A DNA stretch of 10,059 nt, taken from contig PAUU01000024.1 in the NCBI GenBank assembly GCA_002713825.1, positions 1 through 10,059 of the forward strand, in the 5' to 3' direction. The position numbers and the translations under genes are program-made. The DNA comes from Acidiferrobacteraceae bacterium (GTDB lineage: Bacteria; Pseudomonadota; Gammaproteobacteria; Arenicellales; UBA868). Positions within the stretch are counted from its first letter, which is position 1. The number at the start of each line of letters is the position of its first letter. This document shows, piece by piece, positions 1 through 6,920 of this stretch. The notes under the pieces were generated by a model. That model was given only the letters and a program-made list of their open reading frames with translations. It made no database searches and was not told where the DNA came from.

Positions 1-554
1 CAGGCCACCTGTGTCGCCGACTGGTCGACGAGAAAGGCAATTTCGCCGCCTGGCGCCGGAACAGCATAAGAAATCGGGTTGGTACCAATGATCGGGGTCT
101 TACCGCCCACGGGCGCAAGGTTTGGAACAGCATTGGTCGCACCCAGAGCCAAAAGACCCGCACGCGCAAGATATCCGGTATGAAACCCCAAGGTTGCGGC
201 GTTGTAGGAGTTGTAGACGCCCATCGCCGCAACGCCATGTGCTTTTGCCGCCGGGATCAGATACTTGAACCCCGCCTCTATCGCCGGATGGGCAAAACCA
301 TGCTGTGCGTCTACACGAAAACTGGTCTCAGACACCGACTCAATTTGCGGCACAGCCCTGCCATCCACCTTACCGCTGCGCAGGTGTTCACAGTAATACT
401 GAAGCCAATCAAATCCATGTCCCTCCAAACCAGACAACTCGGTGTCCAGAATGGCCTGCGTGAAGTAATCGGCATTCTTAGGAGATGTGCCGCTGCCGGT
501 GAGCGCATCCCAAATTAGTGAGAAAGCTTCAGCGGGCGACAGCAATATACTCAT
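1..554 (-). CDS. Ldh2/MDH2-family NAD(P)H-dependent oxidoreductase, N-terminal part (runs off left edge)
   Basis: The first 184 codons of a gene cut by the window edge; the family is usually about 330-350 residues, so roughly half is visible. The translation starts MSILLSPAEAFSLIWDAL. It shows family landmarks: GHGFDWLQYY (res ~45-54, position of the N-terminal HG motif), GFAHPAIEAGFKYLIPAAKA (86-105), APVGGKTPIIGTNPISYAVP (147-166, the dinucleotide-binding GTNP region) and FLVDQSATQVA (174-184). Family members reduce or oxidise 2-oxo/2-hydroxy acids (malate, lactate, ureidoglycolate) or cyclic imino acids such as piperideine-2-carboxylate; the substrate cannot be told here. At the usual NSNHFG motif it has NSYNAATLG (115-123), as in a subgroup that, from memory, also shares the DQS motif. 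The start ATG (554-552) follows AGAAGGA on the minus strand at a workable distance. It is divergent from the decayed gene at 740. Confidence 0.85.
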   Translation of the reverse strand, partial: MSILLSPAEAFSLIWDALTGSGTSPKNADYFTQAILDTELSGLEGHGFDWLQYYCEHLRSGKVDGRAVPQIESVSETSFRVDAQHGFAHPAIEAGFKYLIPAAKAHGVAAMGVYNSYNAATLGFHTGYLARAGLLALGATNAVPNLAPVGGKTPIIGTNPISYAVPAPGGEIAFLVDQSATQVA

Positions 555-739
555 TTCGCGTGCATCCTTCTTTTGCATTCTCGATTTTTTTCATCTTTTC
601 TTCGATTCCGTCGTGGTGTCGGCCACGCCATTTATCCAGCTGGAATTCCTGACTGCCACAGTTGAATTCGAAGTAGCGGTGGTGCTGTTTTTTTGAAAAT
701 CTACTAGGTTTATCGCCCCCGATTTCAGAGAACTCCTTC

Positions 740-1888
740 ATGTTAAGACCATTCACTATTTCCGGCATTTTGCTGATGACATTTTTTGCCACGGCCTGTT
801 CACATCTCCCAGGCCAGGCTAACTCCGCTCAATCTAGCAACTTCAGTGAAATTCATTCAGATAATTCTGGTCCCGTTATACCGGTCACTCTTGACAACTA
901 CAAAGTCGCTGAGAGCGACGAGGCGTTCCATAACATCACCAAATTGGTGGGCATGAATACCTTTTTCCATTTTCCCATCGGCAACTTTGATCTCGATAAC
1001 CAAACCGTTGTGAGAATGAATCGAGATACCTAATACAGTGCGGTCATCATAGATGCCTCGGAAGGGGCGACTATCACCATACCAGAAACCAATGGACGCT
1101 ATCTGTCAGTGATGATCGTCGAGAATGATCACTACATTCCCCAGGTTTTTCTTGAACCTGGAACGCATGAGATAAAAACCAGCACGCCCTTTGCGATGCT
1201 GGCGATGAGAATTCGAAGCAACAATAATGATCCGGATGATGCAGCCAAGATCACCGCTATTCGCGAGGGAACGATCCTTAATGTCAGTGGGAATGCTTCC
1301 CATGTTCGACCCAATTACGACATGCAGCAACTCGTTGCTCTACGCAATGAACTAACCACCGAGGGGGTCAAACTGGGTTCGCTCATGGGCATGCAGGGAG
1401 CAAGAGGAGCCGTGGATCCACAGACGCATCTTTATGGTACGGCGATTGGCTGAGGTCTTTTGCCCGATGCACAAGCTCAGTATCTTGGCTCAACGAAATA
1501 CCCAAACGACGGCTGCTATAAGGCCACCTACCCGCCCCTGCCCTTCAACGAGCCAGGCTTCTTTTAAATAACGATCTATGACGCTGAGGGATGGATGTAT
1601 GTGGAGAATGGCATTCTTAATGAGCTCAATCTTGAAATGAACTCAGACGGTTCGTTTGATGCCTATTTTGGAGAGTGCGGTGAGGTTAAAAACAATCTTC
1701 CAACGGTAGAGGACTGGAATTACATCCTGCGGATTTATGAGCCACGGCTGGATGAACTGCAGGAATTTCGGATACATAAGGCCTGCAGTAAGAGTAGTAT
1801 AGACTCGAAACGAGACTTCAGGAACTTGAAGAGGCTTTTCTGTTTCGCCCGACCAACTGAATCCAATCTTGACCTAATTATTAATTGA
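740..1888 (+). pseudogene. Decayed DUF1254/DUF1214 lipoprotein-like gene with three in-frame stops
   Basis: One open frame interrupted by TAA at 1031-1033, TGA at 1451-1453 and TAA at 1565-1567. All fragments are in the same frame, so there is no frameshift across the conserved part. Read through, it begins with a signal peptide ending in a weak lipobox (MLRPFTISGILLMTFFATAC). A DUF1254-like segment follows (LVGMNTFFHFPIGNF, VVRMNRDT-stop-YSAVIIDAS, NGRYLSVMIVENDHYIPQ), then a DUF1214-like segment (GTAIG-stop-GLLPDAQAQYL, GFF-stop-ITIYDAEGWMYVENG, LPTVEDWNYILRIYEPRLDE). Each stop sits where the family has a residue one substitution away: L/V before YS, W in the GWGG-like motif, and S in the FWSITVYD-like motif. 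The tail after about 1770 does not look like the family and runs on about 35 codons, so the native stop is probably also lost. The family's biochemical role is unknown. The fragments could be annotated as three short genes, but one pseudogene fits better. Confidence 0.85.
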
Positions 1889-2007
1889 TTTATCTCACCG
1901 AAGTCGCAAAACACTAGCGTAATAACCTCAATGGATCCTGCTTTAGGTTTTGGGCTCGTGCCTAACGATTAAGACAGCTAAGATTAACTGAAAATGTATT
2001 CTCACTC

Positions 2008-2880
2008 ATGAATAAGAAATATTTTCTCCCTAGTGCTTACATCAATAAAGTCAGACACCTTGTAGCCCGCGCTCTACTGGGAATCGGATTTCAATTGCGC
2101 GTAACAACCAAAGTTGGCAAGCATTCAGTTCGTTTTTTGGTTTCTAGTTTTATTGAATATCTTTTGCGTGCTCAAGACAGTTACACGCGAGAAGAAGTTA
2201 CGATGCACTGGATAAATAGCAAAATAGGTAACGATGACATTGTTTTCGATATTGGGGCTAATGTAGGTGCTTACAGCCTATTTATGGGGCTCAATGTTGC
2301 TCGCGGAAGTGGGAGAGTCTACGCGTTTGAACCAGAATCCTCGAATTTCTACGCGCTGAATAGAAATATTCGGGAAAATAACCTAACTCAAACGGTGTTG
2401 CCTTATGCGATTGCTTTCAGCGATCAAACACGAGTTAGCAAGTTTTTCCTTAGTTCGGTTATTCCTGGATCAGCTTTGCACAGCATCGACAATCCAAATA
2501 GCGGGGGAAACACTTTTGAGGCAAAACACATCCAAGGCGTCTATATCATGACAGTTGACGACTTTGTGCGAGAACACGACGTAGATTTTCCAAACCATAT
2601 TAAGATAGATGTAGATGGAGTGGAGGACCAGATCATACATGGTATGACAGAGACACTATCTGATCATAGACTTCAGTCCATAATGATTGAGATCCAAACA
2701 GTGCTTAGCTCAGGTACGGTCGAGTCTTTTATCGAAGGCAAAGGATTTACCGAATCCATGCGCGAACCAAGCGGGAATAGCGGAAGTCAGTTTAATGTGC
2801 TCTACACTCGGATAACTAATAGTGGCACCCATGTTGTCGATGATATCGTGTCAAACGATGAGGGTGGTGCGCTTAGCTAA
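2008..2880 (+). CDS. FkbM-family SAM-dependent methyltransferase
   Basis: 290 residues, near the usual length for a single-domain FkbM (Methyltransf_21) enzyme. The SAM-binding motif I is DIGANVGAYS (res 81-90). The next strand ends YAFEPE (105-110), the acidic residue that usually contacts the SAM ribose. The FkbM signature KIDVDGVEDQIIHGM is at 199-213, followed by SIMIEIQ (224-230). Members O-methylate sugars, polyketides or lipopolysaccharide and exopolysaccharide parts. No glycan or secondary-metabolite genes flank it, so the acceptor is unknown. Residues 1-60 are basic and hydrophobic without a clear signal peptide. No good Shine-Dalgarno precedes ATG 2008, and the start is the least certain part. 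Base composition is clearly more AT-rich than the bufferin and glutamine-synthetase-like genes, which with the neighbouring pseudogene suggests acquired DNA (inference). Its TAA overlaps the stop of the convergent glycerate kinase. Confidence 0.85.
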   Translation: MNKKYFLPSAYINKVRHLVARALLGIGFQLRVTTKVGKHSVRFLVSSFIEYLLRAQDSYTREEVTMHWINSKIGNDDIVFDIGANVGAYSLFMGLNVARGSGRVYAFEPESSNFYALNRNIRENNLTQTVLPYAIAFSDQTRVSKFFLSSVIPGSALHSIDNPNSGGNTFEAKHIQGVYIMTVDDFVREHDVDFPNHIKIDVDGVEDQIIHGMTETLSDHRLQSIMIEIQTVLSSGTVESFIEGKGFTESMREPSGNSGSQFNVLYTRITNSGTHVVDDIVSNDEGGALS

Positions 2881-4004
2881 TCGACGATTGCAATGAGCAA
2901 GTCCATCACATTTGTATTTGTGGGCCCGGTATAAAGTAATTCTCCGCATTGTTCCAGGTAGGTGCCGGCATCGGCCCGGCGAAGCGCATCTGAAGCCGTG
3001 GTTTCACTCCACGTAGTCCCGGCAATCAGGCCGCCCGCGGCCGATGTTGGGCCATCTGTCCCATCGGTCCCTGCGACCAGAACACTGATGTCATCTCTGC
3101 CCGCGATATGCGCCGACAGGGCAAGCGCCAAGCTTTGGTTTCGCCCTCCCCGACCGGGATGCTCTGGCAAAGTCACTATGGGCTCACCGCCAAACAAATA
3201 AACCCCGGGCAGCGCGTTGGCAATAAACGGTCCAAGTCGATCCGCCAATTCATATATATCGCCATACAGAGTTTCACTATTCTCTATAACGGTGAGACCC
3301 AACTGCTCAGCCTTTGAGGCTGCGGCCTGGCGAGCGATCTTGTTGGAGGCAATGATTCGACTGGCACCTTTATCGGATAAAAGATTTGTATCTCCAAGGC
3401 CTGACCCAATAACCGCAACACTGTCACCTTCAACGTCGGAGATGGCATAGACCCTGATCTGCCGGCCTGGAAAACGCTCAATGAGCTTGCCCCCTTTGAT
3501 CAATGAATAGCCTTTGCGACGAGCATTGATTTGGTCGATCGTTTTTCCTGTGGCCAGCATCTCGTCAGTCATCGCCTTTAACGCGCTGAGCGACACATCA
3601 GAAGGCAAGGCTTCGGCAAGGGCCGACGCCCCACCGGAGACCAAAAACAGTACATCACTGTCCGCAGGTAACGCTTCGATGGAATCAACAAGCAGTTTCC
3701 CTGCAGACAGCGAGTTTTCATCAGGGACAGGATGTGCGGCTTCCATAACTCTGACGCCTGGGAAAGCATCAAACTCATCGGTTACATGGCCATATTTGGT
3801 GATCACTAGCGCAGGGCAATCGGGCCACTTATCCAGGGCTCCAAGAGTCATACCGACTGCCGCCTTTCCTACCCCGATGATTAAACTCGGTGAAAATGGG
3901 GCGTCCACGGCAATGGCATTGGCTACTGCCTGGCGGCCCGAAACCGCTAAGACTGCGGCATCAAATAACTGCCCTAGCTGCTTTTTTCGATTGTCAGCTG
4001 TCAT
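2877..4004 (-). CDS. D-glycerate 2-kinase, MOFRL/GckA-TtuD type
   Basis: 375 residues, slightly short for a family of about 400-450. N-terminal DUF4147 landmarks are IIGVGKAAVGM (42-52), AAHPVPDE (89-96), FLVSGGASAL (120-129), INARRKGYSLIKGGKL (159-174) and AISDVEGDS (187-195). The C-terminal MOFRL domain has FGGEPIVTLP (271-280), GRGGRNQSLALA (284-295), AGTDGTDGPTSAAGG (311-325) and TGPTNTNVMDLL (359-370). The family phosphorylates D-glycerate to 2-phosphoglycerate with ATP in the cytoplasm, feeding glyoxylate, tartrate or serine-derived carbon into glycolysis. At the usual SGPT after the SDV-GD motif it reads SGLG (201-204). The start is fixed by an in-frame TAG immediately before ATG 4004-4002, so no upstream extension is possible; no strong ribosome binding site is seen. 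It is divergent from the bufferin cluster and has no obvious pathway partner in the window. Confidence 0.9.
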   Translation of the reverse strand: MTADNRKKQLGQLFDAAVLAVSGRQAVANAIAVDAPFSPSLIIGVGKAAVGMTLGALDKWPDCPALVITKYGHVTDEFDAFPGVRVMEAAHPVPDENSLSAGKLLVDSIEALPADSDVLFLVSGGASALAEALPSDVSLSALKAMTDEMLATGKTIDQINARRKGYSLIKGGKLIERFPGRQIRVYAISDVEGDSVAVIGSGLGDTNLLSDKGASRIIASNKIARQAAASKAEQLGLTVIENSETLYGDIYELADRLGPFIANALPGVYLFGGEPIVTLPEHPGRGGRNQSLALALSAHIAGRDDISVLVAGTDGTDGPTSAAGGLIAGTTWSETTASDALRRADAGTYLEQCGELLYTGPTNTNVMDLLIAIVD

Positions 4005-4284
4005 CTATCGGGAATACCGGATAAAACCGCTCGCGCATGAAATGCAGCACATTTTAGAAGGGTCGCAGGCAGATCTGCTAAAGAATACTGCCATTTTGAT
4101 ATGTTCAAAGGTGAAATAAAATCGATGTCTCATTCGTATTGAATTAGTGAAGGGAGCAGTTTGGTAGGTTTCGGGCCACCTAAATCGCCAATTTATAGAG
4201 TTTGTGCTCAATCAATACTCCCCAGACAATCCACACGGTGTTAGCGCAGCGCTCGCACCAAACAAAAAGGAAAAGGGAAACACT
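4005..4284. other. Divergent intergenic region between glycerate kinase and bufA
   Basis: 280 bases that must hold the promoters of both the glycerate kinase gene (leftward) and the bufferin cluster (rightward). On the plus strand TTGATA (4096-4101) and TAAAAT (4117-4122) resemble sigma-70 boxes, but the spacer is only 15. The short inverted repeat TAGGT-N8-ACCTA (4165-4182) could be an operator or chance. No convincing copy of the Caulobacter SigF motif as I recall it (GTAACC-N16-CGAA) is present. The nearest match is GTAGGT (4164-4169) with CGCC exactly 16 bases later (4186-4189), which is weak. I see no coding sequence here. Confidence 0.4.
4273..4278 (+). promoter_or_regulatory. Ribosome binding site of bufA1
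   Basis: AAGGGA six bases before ATG 4285 in a purine-rich stretch. It decides the start against the upstream ATG at 4204, which would add a non-signal-like N-terminus. Confidence 0.8.
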
Positions 4285-4590
4285 ATGTCTAAAAAGATAA
4301 ATAAAGCCTTGATCACGGCAGCGACTGTGGCAGCGGTAAGTGCTCTTGGCACTCCATTGGCGCATGCAGGGGCCAACGAGAGGTGTTACGGCGTGTCTCT
4401 GGCGGGCCAGAACGACTGCAAGGCGGGCGCCGGAACCAGCTGCGCTGGCAGCTCAACAGTGGACTATCAGGGTAATGCCTGGACTTACGTCCCAAAAGGT
4501 ACTTGCACCACCATCGAACTGCCGACCATGTCTGACGGCACGGAGCGTGCGGGTTCTCTCGAAGCGCTGTCTCGTGACCTGCCGGGTTAA
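4285..4590 (+). CDS. bufA1: BufA1-type bufferin precursor (DUF2282)
   Basis: 101 residues. A Sec signal peptide (basic MSKKINKA, hydrophobic [14 protein letters not shown], cleavage probably after AHA at 26-28) precedes a mature peptide with four cysteines at 34, 45, 53 and 74 and no others. The core shows the DUF2282 pattern: [28 protein letters not shown]. From published work on bufferins, this family is the substrate of an MNIO enzyme that turns core cysteines into thiooxazole-type heterocycles, giving a periplasmic copper-binding RiPP. The modification in this protein is inferred from family and neighbours. A 27-residue tail after Cys74, ending RDLPG, is longer than the short GGSL-type endings I recall for other members. 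The start at 4285 is chosen over the in-frame ATG 4204 because AAGGGA (4273-4278) sits 6 bases ahead and the signal peptide begins exactly there. It is first in the cluster, and a hairpin separates it from bufB. Confidence 0.9.
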   Translation: MSKKINKALITAATVAAVSALGTPLAHAGANERCYGVSLAGQNDCKAGAGTSCAGSSTVDYQGNAWTYVPKGTCTTIELPTMSDGTERAGSLEALSRDLPG

Positions 4591-4610
4591 GGCCTGAATT
4601 CCAGCGCGCG

Positions 4611-4648
4611 GATAACCATGCCTGGATCATGGATCTGGCATGGTTATC
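4611..4648 (+). repeat. Perfect 12-bp inverted repeat (intercistronic hairpin) between bufA1 and bufB
   Basis: GATAACCATGCC (4611-4622) and GGCATGGTTATC (4637-4648) are exact reverse complements with a 14-base loop. As RNA this forms a strong stem-loop 20 bases after the bufA1 stop and 27 bases before the bufB start. No T-tract follows, so it is not a classical intrinsic terminator. A partial terminator, a 3'-end stabiliser or processing site giving excess precursor mRNA over enzyme mRNA, or a protein binding site are all possible (inference). Confidence 0.8.
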
Positions 4649-4662
4649 ACAGCCGGAAATGC

Positions 4663-4667
4663 GAGGT
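4663..4667 (+). promoter_or_regulatory. Ribosome binding site of bufB
   Basis: GAGGT eight bases before ATG 4676. It selects this start over the in-frame ATG at 4640, which lies inside the right arm of the hairpin and has no ribosome binding site. Confidence 0.75.
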
Positions 4668-4675
4668 ACGTTTTT

Positions 4676-5584
4676 ATGCCTGATGTTGCCCCAGGGAAAC
4701 ACTTGATCAAGACCTCATCATCGATTGACCTTCCCATTGACAATCCCGGCGTCAGTTTCAAACCCCAGTACTTTGAAGAAGCGAGTGCAGGAGAGCATGC
4801 GCTCGGCTGGTTTGAGATTCATGCCGAGAACTACATGATCGATGGTGGTCCAGTAAGGAACCAACTTGAGCAGTTGCGCCGGGACTACCCCATATCGTGT
4901 CATGGTGTCGGACTATCGATCGGCTCAGAACAAGCCCTAGATCAGTCGCACCTTTCACGCTTGAAAACGCTGCTGGATTGGCTGGAACCCGCTGTGCTCT
5001 CAGAGCATCTGGCGTGGTCCAGTCATGGGGTCAACTTCTTTAACGATCTGCTGCCGTTGCCGTATACCAGAGCGACGTTGAAGCAGGTCGTAAACCATAT
5101 TGATGAAGTGCAAAACACGCTTCATCGCCCGATACTGCTGGAAAATCCATCCACTTACCTCGACTTCTCCACTCACGAGATGAGTGAAGCAGAATTTATT
5201 TCTGAGATCATCAGGCGTTCGGGTTGCGACCTGTTGCTTGACATAAATAACGTCTACGTCAGCGCCACAAACCAGGAATTTTCCGCAAACGGTTTTCTTG
5301 ATGCTCTGCCGGTCGAGGCAATAGGTCAGATTCACCTGGCTGGCCATTCAGTTGATCAGGACGAGGCGGGGCACTGCCTGTTGATTGATAGTCACAACCA
5401 GCCGGTCGCTCAACCAGTCTGGGAACTCTATGATGTCGCGATCGAGAAGTTCGGCGCGACACCCACCCTTATCGAGTGGGATGATGATCTGCCGGAGTTC
5501 ACGCGATTACAAGCCGAGGCCAGAGCGGCAGAACAAAGACTGCGAGTTGCTCGAGATAAGGAGCATTATCGTGTGGCAAGCTGA
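4676..5584 (+). CDS. bufB: BufB: DUF692/MNIO multinuclear non-haem iron peptide-modifying enzyme
   Basis: 302 residues from ATG 4676, near the usual 280-300. It is a TIM-barrel family enzyme (MbnB relatives) using two or three iron ions and oxygen to remodel cysteines of a precursor peptide; here the likely substrate is the adjacent bufferin. The conserved metal-ligand motifs all look intact: EIHAENYM (47-54), CHGVGLSIG (75-83, His76), SEHLAW (109-114, Glu110/His111), LLENPSTY (154-161, Glu156/Asn157), LLLDINN (186-192, Asp189), IHLAGHS (219-225, His220/His224), IDSH (237-240) and IEWDDD (266-271). Which residue binds which iron is taken from the family, not shown here. The protein has no signal peptide, so modification should occur in the cytoplasm before export. 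The gene overlaps bufC by 14 bases, which fits a BufB-BufC complex made in step. The N-terminus from 4640 would be 12 residues longer but is not favoured. Confidence 0.93.
   Translation: MPDVAPGKHLIKTSSSIDLPIDNPGVSFKPQYFEEASAGEHALGWFEIHAENYMIDGGPVRNQLEQLRRDYPISCHGVGLSIGSEQALDQSHLSRLKTLLDWLEPAVLSEHLAWSSHGVNFFNDLLPLPYTRATLKQVVNHIDEVQNTLHRPILLENPSTYLDFSTHEMSEAEFISEIIRRSGCDLLLDINNVYVSATNQEFSANGFLDALPVEAIGQIHLAGHSVDQDEAGHCLLIDSHNQPVAQPVWELYDVAIEKFGATPTLIEWDDDLPEFTRLQAEARAAEQRLRVARDKEHYRVAS
5558..5563 (+). promoter_or_regulatory. Ribosome binding site of bufC inside the end of bufB
   Basis: AAGGAG seven bases before GTG 5571. It is the strongest Shine-Dalgarno in the cluster and decides the GTG start over the in-frame ATG at 5385 deep within bufB. 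Confidence 0.85.
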
Positions 5585-6338
5585 ATTCGCATCGAGTTTG
5601 CAGGATGCTGATACTCCCCCGCCTCCGTTCTTGCGCAGCCCCGGCGGGCTTCAGGCGTCCCGACGGTTTGCTGTTTATCGCAATAACGTCTACTCGAGTC
5701 TTGTGAACAACCTATATGAGGGATATCCGGTTGTCGCCAAATTGGTGGGCGAAGCATTTTTCAAAGGCATGGCCAGCTGTTATGTTCGCGCCCACCTTCC
5801 TCAGTCGCCAGTCATGGTCTTCTATGGCGAAACTTTTGGCGACTTTATAGATGACTTTGCTCCAGCTTCAGATCTTCCCTACCTTGGTGGAGTTACCCGG
5901 CTTGAGTACGCCCGAAGACTGGCACTCCACTGTGCTGATCAACGTCCGCTCGACAGTGAGCTGCTTACGGCAATGCCGATTGAGCAACTGCTGGATCACT
6001 ATCTAACCTTGCATCCCTCGCTCCAGATCGTTGAGAGTGATCAACCCATTTATTCAATCTGGCTACGCAATATGCCCGGAATGGAACATCATGAGGTTCC
6101 AAATCAGAGGGAAACTGTGCTGGTTCGACGGCTGGCCCAGCAGGTGGAAGAGCAGTTAATGCCGGCAGGGGGTGTCCAGTTTTTCGCCATGATTCAAAGC
6201 GGTCATACGCTGGGCCAATCTGCAGAACGAATAATCGACGCAGGCCATGAGGCGCAGCTCAGTGAACTGATTCGAATCGCCCTTCAATCAAGTGTTCAAC
6301 GATCCTTATCCTCGACAGCAGACCCTACGGCATCGTAA
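5571..6338 (+). CDS. bufC: BufC: DUF2063 partner protein of the MNIO enzyme
   Basis: 255 residues from a GTG start (MWQAEFASSLQDADTPPPPF). The DUF2063 N-terminal domain is clear: RRFAVYRNNVYSSLVNNLYE (31-50), GYPVVAKLVGEAFF (51-64), YVRAHLPQSPVMVFYGETF (71-89) and LPYLGGVTRLEYARRLALHC (102-121). The rest (about 130-255) is less conserved, as is usual for this family. Family members next to DUF692 enzymes act as the substrate-recognition partner that presents the precursor to the iron enzyme. No signal peptide or membrane segment is seen, so it should be cytoplasmic. The start inside bufB and the strong ribosome binding site suggest translational coupling. The stop is followed by a 51-base gap to bufD. 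Confidence 0.9.
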   Translation: MWQAEFASSLQDADTPPPPFLRSPGGLQASRRFAVYRNNVYSSLVNNLYEGYPVVAKLVGEAFFKGMASCYVRAHLPQSPVMVFYGETFGDFIDDFAPASDLPYLGGVTRLEYARRLALHCADQRPLDSELLTAMPIEQLLDHYLTLHPSLQIVESDQPIYSIWLRNMPGMEHHEVPNQRETVLVRRLAQQVEEQLMPAGGVQFFAMIQSGHTLGQSAERIIDAGHEAQLSELIRIALQSSVQRSLSSTADPTAS

Positions 6339-6379
6339 CGCTTCGAATCCACGATAATGGGCACAGAACCTCATCATTT

Positions 6380-6383
6380 GGAG
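6380..6383 (+). promoter_or_regulatory. Ribosome binding site of bufD
   Basis: GGAG six bases before ATG 6390. It favours that start over the in-frame ATG 6357, whose 11 extra residues (MGTEPHHLETP) do not resemble the family. Confidence 0.7.
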
Positions 6384-6389
6384 ACACCC

Positions 6390-6920
6390 ATGCGTTGGTT
6401 ACAGACAGCAGGCTTGCAACTTATCCCTCTGCTTGCGCGCGCGCTTTTTGCGTTCACGCTGCTTGCATTTTTCTGGAAATCTGCCCTGACGAAACTCGGC
6501 GACAGGATTACGGGATTGTGGACGCCCTCTGCTGGTGCTTACGGGCAGATTCTTCCGCTTCAGTTCGAGGCGGTGGGTTATGACCCCTCGGCAATGAGCA
6601 CGCTCAACTGGGCGATTGTTATGCTCGGCACTTACGCGGAATTTATTCTGCCTGCCTGCATCGTCATCGGTTTTATGACCCGGCTCACAGCCCTCGGCAT
6701 GGTTGGCTTCATCATCGTCATGTCGCTGGTTGATGTCACCGGACATGGGGTCGCGCTGGGCTCTTTGCTCGACGGGAATCCTTCAGGTCTGATACCCGAT
6801 CAACGGCTGTTCTGGATCTTTCCACTGATGGTGATCGTTTTCTTCGGCGCCGGACCGTTGTCCATTGACCGGCGCATTCAACTCCATCGACAAAAAACAA
6901 AAGGCGAGGAAAGCCCTTGA
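6390..6920 (+). CDS. bufD: BufD: DoxX-family membrane protein
   Basis: 176 residues with four predicted membrane segments, roughly 9-29, 72-95, 98-115 and 138-155, the DoxX layout. Family features include ARALFAFTLLAFFWKSALTKL (16-36), the YAEFILPACIVIGFMTRLTAL core (82-102), DQRLFW (137-142) and GAGPLSIDRRI (153-163). DoxX-like proteins are regular members of DUF2282-DUF692-DUF2063 clusters. Their job is not settled; roles in electron transfer, or in export or maturation of the peptide, have been considered. The tail (165-176) is charged and cytoplasmic in character. The gene is followed by a 105-base gap before sigF, the largest in the cluster, so a second promoter there is possible. Confidence 0.88.
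   Translation: MRWLQTAGLQLIPLLARALFAFTLLAFFWKSALTKLGDRITGLWTPSAGAYGQILPLQFEAVGYDPSAMSTLNWAIVMLGTYAEFILPACIVIGFMTRLTALGMVGFIIVMSLVDVTGHGVALGSLLDGNPSGLIPDQRLFWIFPLMVIVFFGAGPLSIDRRIQLHRQKTKGEESP

Noticed and set aside
529..792. Minus-strand 87-residue open frame, hydrophilic and lysine-rich, ahead of the Ldh2-family gene
   Set aside because: It overlaps both the Ldh2-family start and the pseudogene start, has no ribosome binding site at either ATG, and resembles no family I know. It is most likely chance in the intergenic region.
1938..1969. Inverted repeat TTAGG...CCTAA upstream of the FkbM gene
   Set aside because: Only five base pairs around a 13-base loop, with no T-tract; consistent with chance.
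3514..4119. Plus-strand 201-residue open frame
   Set aside because: It lies almost entirely antisense to the well-supported glycerate kinase and shows no family motifs.
4164..4189. Possible SigF promoter GTAGGT-N16-CGCC
   Set aside because: Only the GTA of one box and the CG of the other agree with the motif I recall; too weak to annotate as a feature.
4005..4211. Minus-strand 68-residue open frame directly upstream of and in frame with the glycerate kinase
   Set aside because: It ends in the TAG just before the kinase ATG. Its sequence does not resemble the family N-terminus, and it lacks a ribosome binding site.
4611..4648. Hairpin after bufA1 as an intrinsic terminator
   Set aside because: No T-run follows the stem, and the downstream genes clearly belong to the same pathway, so it is listed as an inverted repeat instead.
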